Assembly (NCBI RefSeq): GCF_037042905.1 | Contig: NC_087249.1 | Location: 13,579,201-13,643,200, forward strand | DNA from: Lytechinus pictus | Taxonomy: Eukaryota > Echinodermata > Echinoidea > Temnopleuroida > Toxopneustidae | Length of the DNA stretch: 64,000 nt | Direction of reading: 5' to 3' | In this document: piece after piece, positions 42,515 through 54,400 of the stretch | Position numbering within the stretch: the first letter of the stretch is position 1 | Layout of the letters: each line of letters begins with the position of its first letter | The notes under the pieces: generated by a model | Databases searched by the model: none | What the model was told of the DNA's origin: nothing | Seen by the model: only the letters and a program-made list of their open reading frames with translations | Translations under genes and position numbers: made by a program

Positions 42515-43345
42515 TACTAGATGGAGAATAATATCAATCCTTCATTAAATCAGGTGAAATAGGCTAGCAAAGTTGGCGTCAGCGCAGAGGATTATCCTTT
42601 GTTCATGGGGGGGGGGGGGACATCTATTGCTGCCTCCCCCAAACACAAAAGATAATCTTTTGCTCTGACGCCCATGCTCACTGGGCGAACGTTGTTGTGA
42701 TTTTGGATTCCAACGTTTCTGGCGAGCGTTCAGTGAATAATCCTTGCGACAGTTTGCTTGCTATATCAAAATTTACTTGAGAACTGTTATTTCAACTTAT
42801 CCTTATTTTTCCCGGCTCAATTGTTTTTAGTCATTTTCCCTCCACCTGTTTTTGTATAATTATCTCCCGGGGATTATCTTAAACATTTCATTTTTGTCTG
42901 TGCACAACCTACCTGTTATATACTATTATGTGGCATGGGGTGGCAGGTAGACCATGGGTATTTAGTTAACCTATACCACCATGGATCCATGATACCACCA
43001 TGGACCTATAGGTCCATGATACCACTAAGGCTACTTGGTTGAGTGCGCAAGGGTCAATAAAATATTTGAATTTATTGTATTTTTTTTATTCTGACAAATA
43101 AAATGCCAAATAATGAATATTAGAATGATAAATCAACAGAATGTGTGATGTAAGTGGTATCATTTACGTTGAATAGGTATTACTCGTAGTATTTATATCA
43201 CCAAAAATATTAATAAACAGGTGAACAAATAACTTCAATGACCAGTTCTTGAATCTTGAATCTCTCGTTAGACTAGTTTTAGTCAAACGTTGCTTCTTAA
43301 GTTCGTTTATTTCCTGCATTAATCGGATAATAATCTTAAAACAGA

Positions 43346-43403
43346 ATGAAGCGTTTCTTGGTGTTTGTTCTTGTTTCATTTATTCTCTCGGCTGAATTTA
43401 TGG
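43346..43403 (+). CDS. Signal-peptide exon B, copy 3
   Basis: Encodes MKRFLVFVLVSFILSAEFMG with a phase-1 donor ATGG|GTGATA. The nearest in-phase acceptor downstream is the Arg-rich exon B at 45355, two kilobases away, making this the best-supported start of a gene B. A 70-codon antisense open frame over this exon (43164-43379) is a shadow. Confidence 0.6.
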
Positions 43404-44201
43404 GTGATAACATAAAACTATTGTGAATTAACATTAGTCGTTTCATTATAGAATTTAGTAATTGTCCCCACCAATGTCGTTTAAATATTAACATTCCAAA
43501 TGTGTTTCTTGTTTGATTTCACTAAATCGATATGCAGTTGTGTTCTGAAATAAGATATTTTTGGTCCATTAGTTGTATCATAAAAAACATAATATTACAA
43601 GAAAAGTGCTAGGCGTGCAAAAATGTCCGATAACTTAACAATATTATTTAATGATACCAAAATTGCCATGTTTTCCCCAATGTCGTTTTATATCCAAAAC
43701 ACCCTCGCAATGAACCATACGAAAATGAACATTATGAACGTTATTTATCTTCTTGAACAGAGGTTGCCATAAAGACAAACTTAATATCTCATAGGTGCAT
43801 CGTAACAAATTATATTGCGAGAATATTCCATAATGTGATTTCATAAATAGCAAGGCTATTGAATACATTATTACGATAATGCCCTATTATGAGAATAAAG
43901 CGAGGTTACAACATGAGCCTTCCCATGGACCTACATTGTTCAACATGCTATGATATGCATTCAAAGTAGGAATGCAACAAATACCTTCATAAAGTGTTCA
44001 TTGGTGTGCTATTCTAGTCACCTGGTCTATTCAATTTCTTCATCCTGCTATGTAAGACAAGCTTACGTAATATCTTGCTTTGAAATCTGCCTATCTTAAT
44101 GAAAGAAATGAAAGGTCATTTGACAAAAAATTTCCACGAAGTAACTACGAACTGGTCTATTGATTCATGGAGCTTACTTCCCCTTTCTCATGCAAGAAGT
44201 A

Positions 44202-44397
44202 CACTCTTAAAAACGTTGGGCAACATACGGTCCACACAACAATTGGTTAAAACTTTATCAAATTCTGAGTAGCTTTAAACCAATAATGTGTGCTTTTGGT
44301 GAAAACTACACAGTATTGGTTGAAAACTACCCAGAGTTGGATAATGTTTTAACCAATTGTTGTGTGGACCGTATGTTGCCCAACGTTTTTAAGAGTG
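44202..44397. mobile_element. MITE (CACTCTTAAAAACG ends), only in tandem copy 3
   Basis: Perfect-looking arms CACTCTTAAAAACGTTGGGC and complement, inner arm ACAATTGGTTAAAAC, flanked by TA on both sides. The equivalent positions at ~37848 and ~41024 are uninterrupted ('gaagtatt', 'gaaatata'), giving empty sites. A Tc1/mariner-type non-autonomous element. Confidence 0.85.
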
Positions 44398-44444
44398 TAT
44401 AAAAAAAAATCGCACGCTCACTGTAGCCTTTAAAAGGATGCTCC

Positions 44445-45010
44445 GGGCTGGAGATATATCTAAATATATAGAGTAAAATTCACAAAGCAAAATGCTGAAA
44501 ATTAATCAAAATCGGATAAGAAGTACGAAGTTATTGAAATTTTGTAGAAGTTTATCAATATTTTGAGAAGTTATGCACATCATCATGAATATTCATTAGG
44601 CGGGCTTATGTCACATCCCCACTTTCCTTTTTCTAATGCCATTACATGAAATCATAAATGTTTCATTTTTTCATACATGTGTAAGTGATGTATCTCCATT
44701 GTGATAAAATAAGTTGCGGCAATAATAACTAATGCACAGTTGTTAATCCAATTGTTTTAGTTCTTGGTAGAACAATTTTGAATCAACCTAATTTTATATA
44801 ATAAAATACAAAGGAACAAGTGGGGATATGACATCATCAGCCCATCTAATGAATATTCATAAATACATGCCTAGAACTGTTTCGCCGGAATAATGCAAAT
44901 CTTTAAAATTCAATAACTTCGTTATTTGTTATCCAATTTTGATCAAATTTTCAGCATTTTGCATTGTGAATTTGACTCTATTTATTGAGATATAAATATA
45001 TCTAGCCTGG
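44445..45010. mobile_element. Foldback element, tandem copy 3
   Basis: Duplicate of 37895-38460 in the third tandem unit. Confidence 0.7.
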
Positions 45011-45354
45011 ATTAATGGCAACGGGTGATGTCGCAAAATCATGGGAAAACTGAAAAGTGATGTGTTGAAAATAGATAATTGAGGATATTCCTATTTTATT
45101 ACATCACAAAACAAGACGAAATATACATCAAAGCCGTAAGTGTTTTAAAGTTTGATGAATTAATGACTTTCCGTTCTAACAATGGATTCAAATTTGGGGA
45201 ATAATTTCTTGCAATTAAGACTGACCAAAAAACCTAATAGAATTTTCATGGCTCTTTATAATTTTGACCAATAAAGGAAGCTAATCGTTAATTATTGTTT
45301 TTGATCATTATCTACTTTCATACTGATTTACATTAATAAAAAAATTATCTGCAG

Positions 45355-45432
45355 ATGGTCAGAGACGTCGTCGACGTCGTCGTGTTCCTGCTATACATAC
45401 GGTAAAGGACCATAATAAAAGAAGTGTGTTTG
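45355..45432 (+). CDS. Arg-rich exon B, unit 1
   Basis: A 78-bp exon: acceptor TTATCTGCAG|AT, donor TTTG|GTAAGA (near-consensus), phase 1-1. Encodes DGQRRRRRRRVPAIH followed by TVKDHNKRSVF: seven consecutive Arg and two more basic sites. It plays the same positional role after signal exon B that 24173-24298 plays after signal exon A. No further exon was found before 48016, so splicing onward would have to use the acidic exon (50746) or terminal exon (58723) of the next unit, or an exon I missed. The copy at 60907 is conserved. Confidence 0.6.
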
Positions 45433-45499
45433 GTAAGATATATCCTATTCATCACTTTACTCATACTTTGATAGTTTCAGAATAAATTGATAAACGAGG

Positions 45500-46345
45500 A
45501 GTCTCCGCAATATCAATAATTTGAACGCCCCTGCATCTCGTCTGCATTACGTGATTCAATACAGCAGTAGTGCTAACAAAGATGATGATAATTAAATTGA
45601 CCCTAAATAACCTTTGACCCTTTATCATGCCATCTGAAACTCGTGCAAAATAATAAGTGATACTTGACTGCCCTTATGTACAAGGTTCATGAATTACATG
45701 ACATTTCAAAGAGATTTCAATGTTAATATATCCCCAAATGATCAATTCATGCGAGCTGAGACTCGTGCAAGATTACTGATACTTTATTCCCCTTATATCC
45801 AAGTTTCATGAAATGGGTCCATATACTTTTTTTTTCAGTTATTGAAATGTTCAGGAAAACATTACTTGATACAATATGTTATAATACTTTATGCAATATG
45901 AGATAAAATAAACCAGATCTTCTGTTTAAGGGGTACTCGAGCTCCAGGCCAAAAAATACATATAATATGATTCGAACAGAAAAAAAGAATCAGACAAACG
46001 CCACAGTCTGAAAATTTTATCAAAATCGGACAAGGAATAACGAAGTTATGACATTTAAAGATTTGCATTATTTCGGGGAAACAGTTCTGTGCATGTCTTC
46101 ATGAATATTCAATGAGCAAACTGACTTCTTTTTGTGTTTTATTAGACAATTTACATGAAATCAGGTTTATTTGATCTTTTTTCATCCAAAAACTACAAAA
46201 ATTAGATTGGCAATTGATTTAATGCAATAGATATTCACTGCTGCTGAAAATATAAAATTATCTGTATCGTGCACTAGATTGAATATACTCAATAATCAGT
46301 GCCTGAACTTGAATGATCGTTAAACAATAAAGATTCAATAATGAT
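45500..46345. mobile_element. Degenerate repeats: T3-like fragment and a foldback fragment
   Basis: 45510-45860 is a diverged reversed piece of the TCTCGCCTGC family ('ctcgtctgcattacgtgattcaatacagcag', 'aacctttgaccc'). 45940-46345 belongs to the 'tcaaaatcggacaaggaataacgaagttatg' foldback family. Both recur at 61080-61950. No exon seen. Confidence 0.5.
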
Positions 46346-46369
46346 TTTCTTTATAATTAAAGAACATAA

Positions 46370-47023
46370 CAAGTGGAGCGCCTCTGGCAGTCTCGCCTAC
46401 ATTACGCGATTCAATATAGCAGCAGTGCTGACTTTAAACATGACAGTAAAAAAATATTTACAAAAAACACCATTCATATATTATACTACGTTCATTGACT
46501 CTAAATGACAGTTGACCTTGATCATGTGACATACGACTTGTGCAAACCGATCAGTGATAATATGTCCACGTTTCATGAACTTTATCTATAAACTTTCAAA
46601 GTTATGATGGCAATTTAACAATTACACCTAAAATTGCCAAAGTTCATTGACCTTAATAAATGACCTTTGACCTTAGTCATGTGACCTGAAACTTGTATGG
46701 GATTTTAAGTGATACATACTCTTATGTCCAAGTTTTAAAACCTAGATCAATAAATTTTCAAAGTTATGATGGTAACAAATACCTCTAACATGCCCAAAGT
46801 TCATTGACCGTAGCCAGCCATGTGACCTTAAATTTGGGCAGGATGTTCAGCAATACTTCATTAACATCGTGTCCAAGTTTCATGAACTAGGTTCATATAC
46901 TTTCTAAGTTGTGTTGTCATTTCAAAAACTTAACGTTAGGATAAGATTACAATGTTGACGCTGCTGCAGCCATCGGAAAAGCGGCGTCTATACGATAGTC
47001 TCGCTCTGCTATAGAGGCGAGAC
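46370..47023 (-). mobile_element. TCTCGCCTGC-type element, reversed
   Basis: Reverse orientation of the 20571 family: starts CAAGTGGAGCGCCTCTGGCAG and ends GAGGCGAGAC, flanked by AA on both sides, agreeing with the TT duplication of the other copies. Contains the DR1 word as TGACCTTTGACCT near 46660. Confidence 0.75.
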
Positions 47024-47089
47024 AATGTAAAACATAACAATTTTACTAAATAGGTTCATTATTGCGGACTGAAATAATCGCTAGAGGGT

Positions 47090-47235
47090 ATTCATTTGTC
47101 TCGCAATCTACTATGGTCAAAGGAAATTCGTGATCACTCTCGCAAAAAGTGTTCACTAGCTTTCTAGGAAATTCGTGATCACTCTCGCTAAAAGTGTTCA
47201 CTAGCTTACAAGTTCACGAGCTTTCGAGTGCCGCT
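47090..47235. repeat. Short direct duplication
   Basis: 'ggaaattcgtgatcactctcgc' followed by 'aaaagtgttcactagctt' occurs twice in ~60-bp register. Also in unit 3 at 62720-62820. 47240-47500 contains repeated 'atatgcaaataag' words (octamer-like ATGCAAAT) but no gene. Confidence 0.55.
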
Positions 47236-47499
47236 GCAACTCTATATCAAGTGACGAAAATTATCTGATAACGGAGTCTTTTTATACCAATCCCCAGGAC
47301 CGTACGCACGAACGCGGGAACAATAGGTGGGCACTGATCCTTTGTGTGATTGGTCGGGCGTTTCACCAATCAGTGCGTCGATGTACGGTGCGGCCGGTGA
47401 TCCGTATATGCAAATAAGCCTGAGGTATATGCAAATACGCCGCGAGTCGGCAATATGCAAATAAGACAAAATTGGCGGGCTCGCTAGTTTCCCGTGGGT

Positions 47500-47760
47500 G
47501 GGGGTTGACTAGCTGAGCGGTCCCATGCCGCCGGGCTAGCTGCATCATGCACGCATGCCCGTCCCATAGGGATGCATACGCACTCACACGCTGGCGATCC
47601 GTTCCAAGGACCCCCGTTTTCACAAACATTTGTAGTTCCGAAGCCCGTTTCGAGGACCCTCCTTTTTACAATAAGCCCGCTCCAAGGCCCCCGTTTTTTG
47701 TCTCGACCGCGGCACACCCCTACCACTTTTTTGGTCGAGTACACCCCCCCCTCCGGGGAC
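47500..47760 (-). mobile_element. Fragment of the poly-G-ended element, unit 2
   Basis: Matches 22500-22737 (acaaacatttgtagttccgaag, cggcacacccctaccac), ending at 'ctccgggg'. A further copy lies at 63100-63356. Confidence 0.6.
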
Positions 47761-48015
47761 AATTACAGTCACCTGTTAGCGAATTCATTACGGATTCATT
47801 ATCTAAGCGATGAATGTCCATCTCTTTATAGGTCCATGGGTGGAAGAAAGTCCCCGTTCAGTGAGAAGCTTCGCACCGTTTCGCATCGCGAACAATAGAT
47901 TTCTTTCGAAAATCTTCCAACCGTGGATTCCATTTAAAGATTGCTTATATTTGAGGTGTGTCTCCGTGTCCGGATGACGATAAGGCCGCATACTACAATA
48001 ACATCTTCAAGCAGA

Positions 48016-48082
48016 ATGAAGCGTCTTATGGGACTTGCTCTGGTTGCATTGATTTTAGTGGCTGCTTTGCTAGATGATGCAG
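48016..48082 (+). CDS. Signal-peptide exon A, unit 2
   Basis: Base-for-base identical to 22947-23013, including the donor GCAG|GTTAGT. The ~200-bp upstream region is also conserved. Starts the second full gene A: exons at 49282, 50746 and 58723 follow. Confidence 0.65.
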
Positions 48083-48256
48083 GTTAGTAGTACATCGATA
48101 ATATACTTATAAAAAAAAAATGGTTGATCAGTTTCAGACTTTAATCTAATTTTTCATCATTGAGTTTCTTTCCTTCTAAAATCACATACTACTAGAAAAC
48201 CAAAATAAATGTTATCAAGATTAATTCATGCCACAGCCACATCAACCGGATGACAC

Positions 48257-48445
48257 GACATTTGCTCCGTTGACAATTGCTCCAGGCTTTATTTCATCTA
48301 AGATATAAGGTGAGGGTTAAGGCAATAGGGTTTTATGTTAGGTTTAGGATAGGGTATATAGTGTTAATTCCAGGCCGGGTTGAAGTTGGTCAATCCATTA
48401 ATGTGTTGAATTTGCAGCGGAGCAATGGTCGACGGAGCAAATGTC
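48257..48445. mobile_element. Short TIR element in intron 1, unit 2
   Basis: Same GACATTTGCTCCG-ended element as 23186-23374. Confidence 0.7.
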
Positions 48446-49281
48446 ATGGAACCCACTTACCGACTCTAAATCAAGTGAATAGCTTTTGTCGATTGATTTG
48501 GAGTCGTACCCGCAGAGGTGACTGTAACATAAACTTAAGGTGTGCATAATATGGCCTTTATCAGAACTATTAATGACACACAAAACATCGTAATATCTAT
48601 AAAGCACTTTCTATCACAATCTTACTCATTGCGCCATTATCTGTGAATATACAAATCTTAAAGAACACATTTTATAACAAATTCAAAATGCACATGAGCA
48701 GAATTGCTTACAACAGCATAGTGCGATTATTAGTAATGAATTGCAAATCTCGCGATAAGACCGACTCGATTTGCTTTGCTTGATATCTGAATCAATCAAA
48801 AATTGGTTTTAATTGGAAAATCGATAAAAAGAAAAAAGTTGTCAATTTAAATCTTTAATCACTACGTATGCACTCATCATAGCCATAAGACTTAATGATG
48901 TGAAATCTGATTACATTATTATTTCAAATCATATTGCTCTACACATCTAACATACAAGATTATGATAAAGCCTTGTCCTTAGTCAGTTACCCCGCTGTGG
49001 TGACATAATTTTAAAAATTGTTTTGACAATTTTTGTAAATTTTTTTTATTTTTTTTATTCTTTGTATAAATGCTTGCCTTTTTTACTCAGTAACTTTAAA
49101 TTAATTTCAATGTTATTTGTTCGTTTCCATTTCCCAATTTCCACAATCTTAAATGAAGACTTTTGGAGTGTGCATGGACTCGGCACAGTAAAAGTGGTTG
49201 CAGGCTGCAAATGTTGGTATAATTCATGGGGATTTCAAAAAATTTACTCAGATCATTATGAAAAAATACTATATTCCACAG

Positions 49282-49407
49282 ATGCCACAACCAACCGTCG
49301 TCGTCCCACTTCTCTCAATCGTCGACGTGAACCCATGACAACTCGACGTTCTGACACGACTTCAACTCGTCGTAGGCCACAATCTACAAGGAGGAGATAT
49401 AACTCTG
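49282..49407 (+). CDS. Arg-cluster exon A, unit 2
   Basis: Identical to 24173-24298 over all 126 bases, although the flanking introns show substitutions and small indels. The upstream change TTTGAC to GAAAAA leaves the acceptor intact. The frame again stays open past the donor, to TAA at ~49536. Confidence 0.65.
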
Positions 49408-50745
49408 GTATGTGCACATCAAGTCGCACACAATATACAGTGCAACCTTTAAGACAAGGACACCAGGATTCACGATTAATTCTTCCAAAATTATCACATG
49501 ATTTATGGGATTTCATTTACACCATCATTAAATTTTAGATTTGATAATCTATCTTGCTATCAGTTTTTAATATAATATTTTGATGCCTGATATGAAAGTC
49601 TCACGCATAGATAAACAAAAAGAGATACACTGACATTGCAATGCCTAATACAACATTGCATAGAATATGATACAGCCATTGCCGCCAAGCGTAAGAACAT
49701 GATGACACCATAATTTTGAACTAATCTCAAAATGAGAATGGAATTGGATTCACAAAAAAGTCTGTTCCCAAATTGTTTCTGAACTGTGTCAGTATTATTG
49801 TAATATGCAATTAATAAGCCTGTTCACAACTACGCACGAGCAGTAAAATGTCATATGTGGTTTACAAATTCAATGACATTGGCATTTGTGATTTGATGAT
49901 GTATTCCTTTTAAAATGTTCGTTTCATCAAATCCAAGCTGAAGAGTAACAAAGTCTTTATAATCAATGGTATTTGACAGTATGTACTTATTTCAGTAACC
50001 AGATTGTACTTCAATTTTCTGTAAAAATTGTGCATTGTCTTGTGCCAATCTCGATTATGCAATGCAATAGAGATCATCAGCTTGAAGGACATGTCCACCA
50101 AAAAAAAAAGTTGATATGAATAAAAGAGAAAAATCAAACAAGCGTAACACTAACATTTTCATCAAAATCGGATGTAAAATACGAAAGTTATGACATTTTA
50201 ACAATTTTGCTTAACTTCACAAAACAGTAATATGCACATCCTGGTCGGTATGCAAATAAGGGGACTGATGACAACACCGACTTACTATGAAATATCTTAA
50301 TTTTCTCCTCATTGTAATGTGAAACACAGTAGTATTCTACCTGAACATGTGGATTTAATAGTGTCTAAGCATTTTGTGGTTCTGTCAAGTTGGTCATTAT
50401 TGTCCAATCTGTAAAAATCGAAGTATTGTTTACTAGTAATTCAAACAATGAAAAATAGTGAGTGAGAGATATCATTGACTCTTTGCATATAACTGTTTTG
50501 TGAAAAATAAGTGAAACTTTAAAATGTCAAAACTTAGTCACCAAATTTTGATGAAATTTCAGCATTATGCTTGTTTAATTTTTCTTTATTAATTCAAATC
50601 ATCATTTCCTGGGGTGAACTTGACCTGTAAGCATGAATGATATATATTGTTTTTACCAAAGTAGGGAGGAAAGTAGACATTTATGTTTAGGAAAAAAAAT
50701 CACTTTTTTGCATTTAAACAGAAAACATTATTTTGCTCCTTACAG

Positions 50746-50814
50746 ATGAATCTACAAAAGAGGATATTATGGTCATCAACCAAGAAATAGATGCTCTCAA
50801 GATGGAGAAAGAAG
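50746..50814 (+). CDS. Acidic exon, unit 2
   Basis: Same splice sites and phase as 25656-25724. The second block reads DESTKEDIM, so one Glu has become Lys; one further change is silent. It keeps the coiled-helix-like VINQEIDALKMEKE end. Confidence 0.65.
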
Positions 50815-51452
50815 GTAAACTTCTCTTTGATGCACTACCAAACAACATGACCAAGACGCACTAAAAGCATTATGATATCACGTAGTGCATGAATTTACAT
50901 GTCAATACAAGTGATGGTTTCTTCAAACCCGTTTGAAGATCATTAAAACAATATATTAAATACCACTTGTAGTAAATTTATGATTTGTTTTCTTTGAAGT
51001 TTATGTGTGATGTTTGTAGTGCCATCTTAAATATACACTAGAATAAAGTTGGAATGGATTGAATGATGTGAATATACGAGATGAAAATGGAAATGGTTTC
51101 ATATTATTCAAAATCAACTGAATCACGTAAAAGGCAAATGGAATTGAATATGTGAGATTAAAATTGAATCCAATCATGTGAAATGAAAATGGAATTGAAT
51201 CATGTGAAATGGAAATGAAATTGAATGACAAAATGAATTGAATAATCTGAAATGGAAATGATATTGAATCATAAGAAAATGGATTGAATCATGTGAATTG
51301 AATTGAATAATGTGAAATGGCAATGAAATCGAATCATGTGAAATAGAAATGATTGAATCATGAGAAAATGAATTGAATTTAACAAGTGAAATTCAATTCG
51401 ACTGAATCATGCGAAATGGAAATGACTGAATCATTAGACAAGGCAAAAGCGA

Positions 51453-54400
51453 TTTTGTGTCTCGCCCACTTATGAAAATAACCAGAAATATCGTGATGTG
51501 CGAGGGCACGCAACAGAACGTAAACTTTAATGTTGACCTGAAAATGACCTTTAACCTTACCATGTGACCTCCGACTGAAGCATCAGATGCAAGTCCCCCA
51601 AGTCCATCTACCATACAAGTTTGGTTGAAAAGCGACTTACGGTTGCGGAGTTAGGTGTCATAAGAGAGTCTTGCATGTAAACTTTAACGTTGACCTGAAA
51701 ATGACCTCTGACCTTACCATGTGACCTCCGACTGCAGCATCAGATGCAGGTCCCCCAAATCCATCTACCATACAAGTTTGGATGAAAAGCGACTCACAGT
51801 TGCGGAGTTAGGTGTCATAAGAGAGTCTTCCATGTAAACTTTAACGTTGACCTGAAAATGACCTTTGACCTTACCATGTGACCTCCAACTGTAGCATAAC
51901 ATGCAGGTCTCCCCAGTCCATCTACCATCCAAGTTTGGTTGAAAAGTGACTTACGGTTGCGGAGTTAGGTCCCAGGTAACAATACAGCGTTGGACAAACG
52001 GATCAACGTTGGGAATTTTTTTCCAAACGTTGCCTCAACGTTGGCAAGCAACGTTGCATCATCGATAGAAGTGCACCTCCATACATCGTCAGACCAAAAA
52101 CATTTCCAACGTCAGTTCAACCTTGTCCACCATCAATACTCCAACGTTGGTCTCATGTCGGCTGAGTCATCAATAACAGCGTTGCTGCAACGTTCATGGG
52201 CAACGCTGCAGCAGCAATGGAAGTCCACACGCATACATCGTCAATCCAACTATGTTTACAACGTTGGTTCAACGCTGTCCCGCAACAATGCTCCAACGTT
52301 GTCTTGCAACATTGCTCCAACATTGTTACAACGTTGTCACAACGTTGCTCCAACATTGCTCCAACTTTATTCCAACGTATGGCAATAATTAACAAAATAT
52401 TAATTGGTTTCAAAGTGAAGTCCACCGTTACAACTCTACGCTCTAATCTTTATCATCATATCTTATCCTATCCTAAAATCTTACATCCTAATCCTATCAT
52501 CCTACACCTATCAACTGAATCCTGTCATTGACTCCTTATATGAAGAGCTCACTTGCAAAAGGGGTTAGGTCAATTTTTCATCAAATTTGATTTTTTTTGG
52601 TCCCAATGTATAGATTTTTAGTAGCTCTATAAGATGATACCAAAGAAAAGTTGAAATTCCTATTTAAAAGTGATCAAAAATGGCAAAGAAAAATCACTTT
52701 AAAAAAAGGGGTTAGGTCAATTTCAGTTTAGTTGCAAAAGGGATTAGGTCCACACCGAATTTATTTGGAAAAGAATATTTTAAAAAATATGAAAAAAGGT
52801 AGATTTCTTTTATACCCAATTTTATGTTGTCATGGTAGGGAATCTTGAAAATTTAGTTTCGCATAAGAGTATGCAATATAGGAGAATTAAAAAAAATGAT
52901 TTTCTTGGAGTGGACCTAACCCCTTTTGCAAACAAACTCTTCTGAAGAGCTCATTTGTCAAAAGGGGTTAGGTCCATTGTTCATAAATTTTATTGTTTTC
53001 TGTCTCAAAACCTTTAATTTTTTAGTCGCTTTGATAAAAACAGAAAATTTGAAATTTACATGAAAACGTTAATAAAAGTGGCAAAGAAAAATAACTTTTA
53101 ATAAAAATAGATTGGTGGATTCATTTCAGTTTACTTGCAAAAGGGGTTAGGTCCACAATGATAATTTTTTAAAGAATTTAAAAAAAAAAATTGAAGACAG
53201 GTAGATTTCTTTTATACCCAATTTTATGTTCACATGATAGGGTAGTACATCATGACAATTTAGTTTCTCATAAGAATACTGTATTGCAGTGAGAATAAAA
53301 AACATGTTTTTTCACAGAATGGTCCAAAGTGGACCTAAGCCCTTTTGCAACTAAACTCTTCATATAGAGCAACTTTGCTATACTTGGTAGAATACAGTAA
53401 ATATCATTTTTCACATTTAACCTTGAAAATTTCCCTTAGAATAATATGTTTTGATTATGAATGATATGGTAATGGAGCCACATACTTTTCTGAAACTTTT
53501 CATGGTGGAAATAATGAATAAACATAAATACTTTAGTTGTTATAGCAATATTACCTAAAATTTTGGTAATTTACTGATGTAATGAATATTCATGAGTGCA
53601 TAATCATTATGTCCAGATGAGGCAGGTATGGCAGCGTTGGTCCAATGTTGGTTCAACGTTGGGTAACGTTGATCCAACGTTGGTCTAATGTTGGTCCAAT
53701 GTTGATGGAGAGTTGATTCAACGTTAGTCCAACGTTGGCGTAAACGTTGATTCAATGTTTGTCTAATGTCAGTTCAACGTTGGTGTAACGTTGATTCTTT
53801 GTTGGTCTAATTTTAAACAAATCCAACGATGCGCCATCTCCATCAAACAGTTTTCAACACTGTGCCATCATCATCTGTGACCTGTTCATGATTCTGTCAA
53901 AAAACATTTCAACTATTATTACAGCTATTCATTTCTTTTCTCTCTTTTTGTTACAAGTCTCTTCACATGATTAAGAGGAATCAAGAGAATTGCGTGTGAT
54001 ATTTATTGAGGCCTCTTTAGCATTTAAACTTTTTTGACATCCTCTTTTTCTCAAACAAGACTAATACCAAACATAGGCATATGTAATAAGAATTAAGATG
54101 TACGTATTACATTTTCTTGCGAGTTGCAATCTCTGTTTCTGTCTACAATTGTTTGATGACTCGGTATGCAATGCCAATTGCAACGTCAGTAATCATCACA
54201 AAAACTAATGTGTAATTGCAGTCTCTCAGTATTAACAAAATCTAAAAAGGAGGTCGCGTAACTTGGCCTCACTCAGAGTAATTCGTAGCTACTGCCTACT
54301 GTAACTTAAGAGCGCCTCTTTTTGATTAAGATAGAAGTCAACTGAGATCTCAATATGGATGGCCATGGCCTAGTCTCGCTCGCCGTGCCATAACTCGTAA

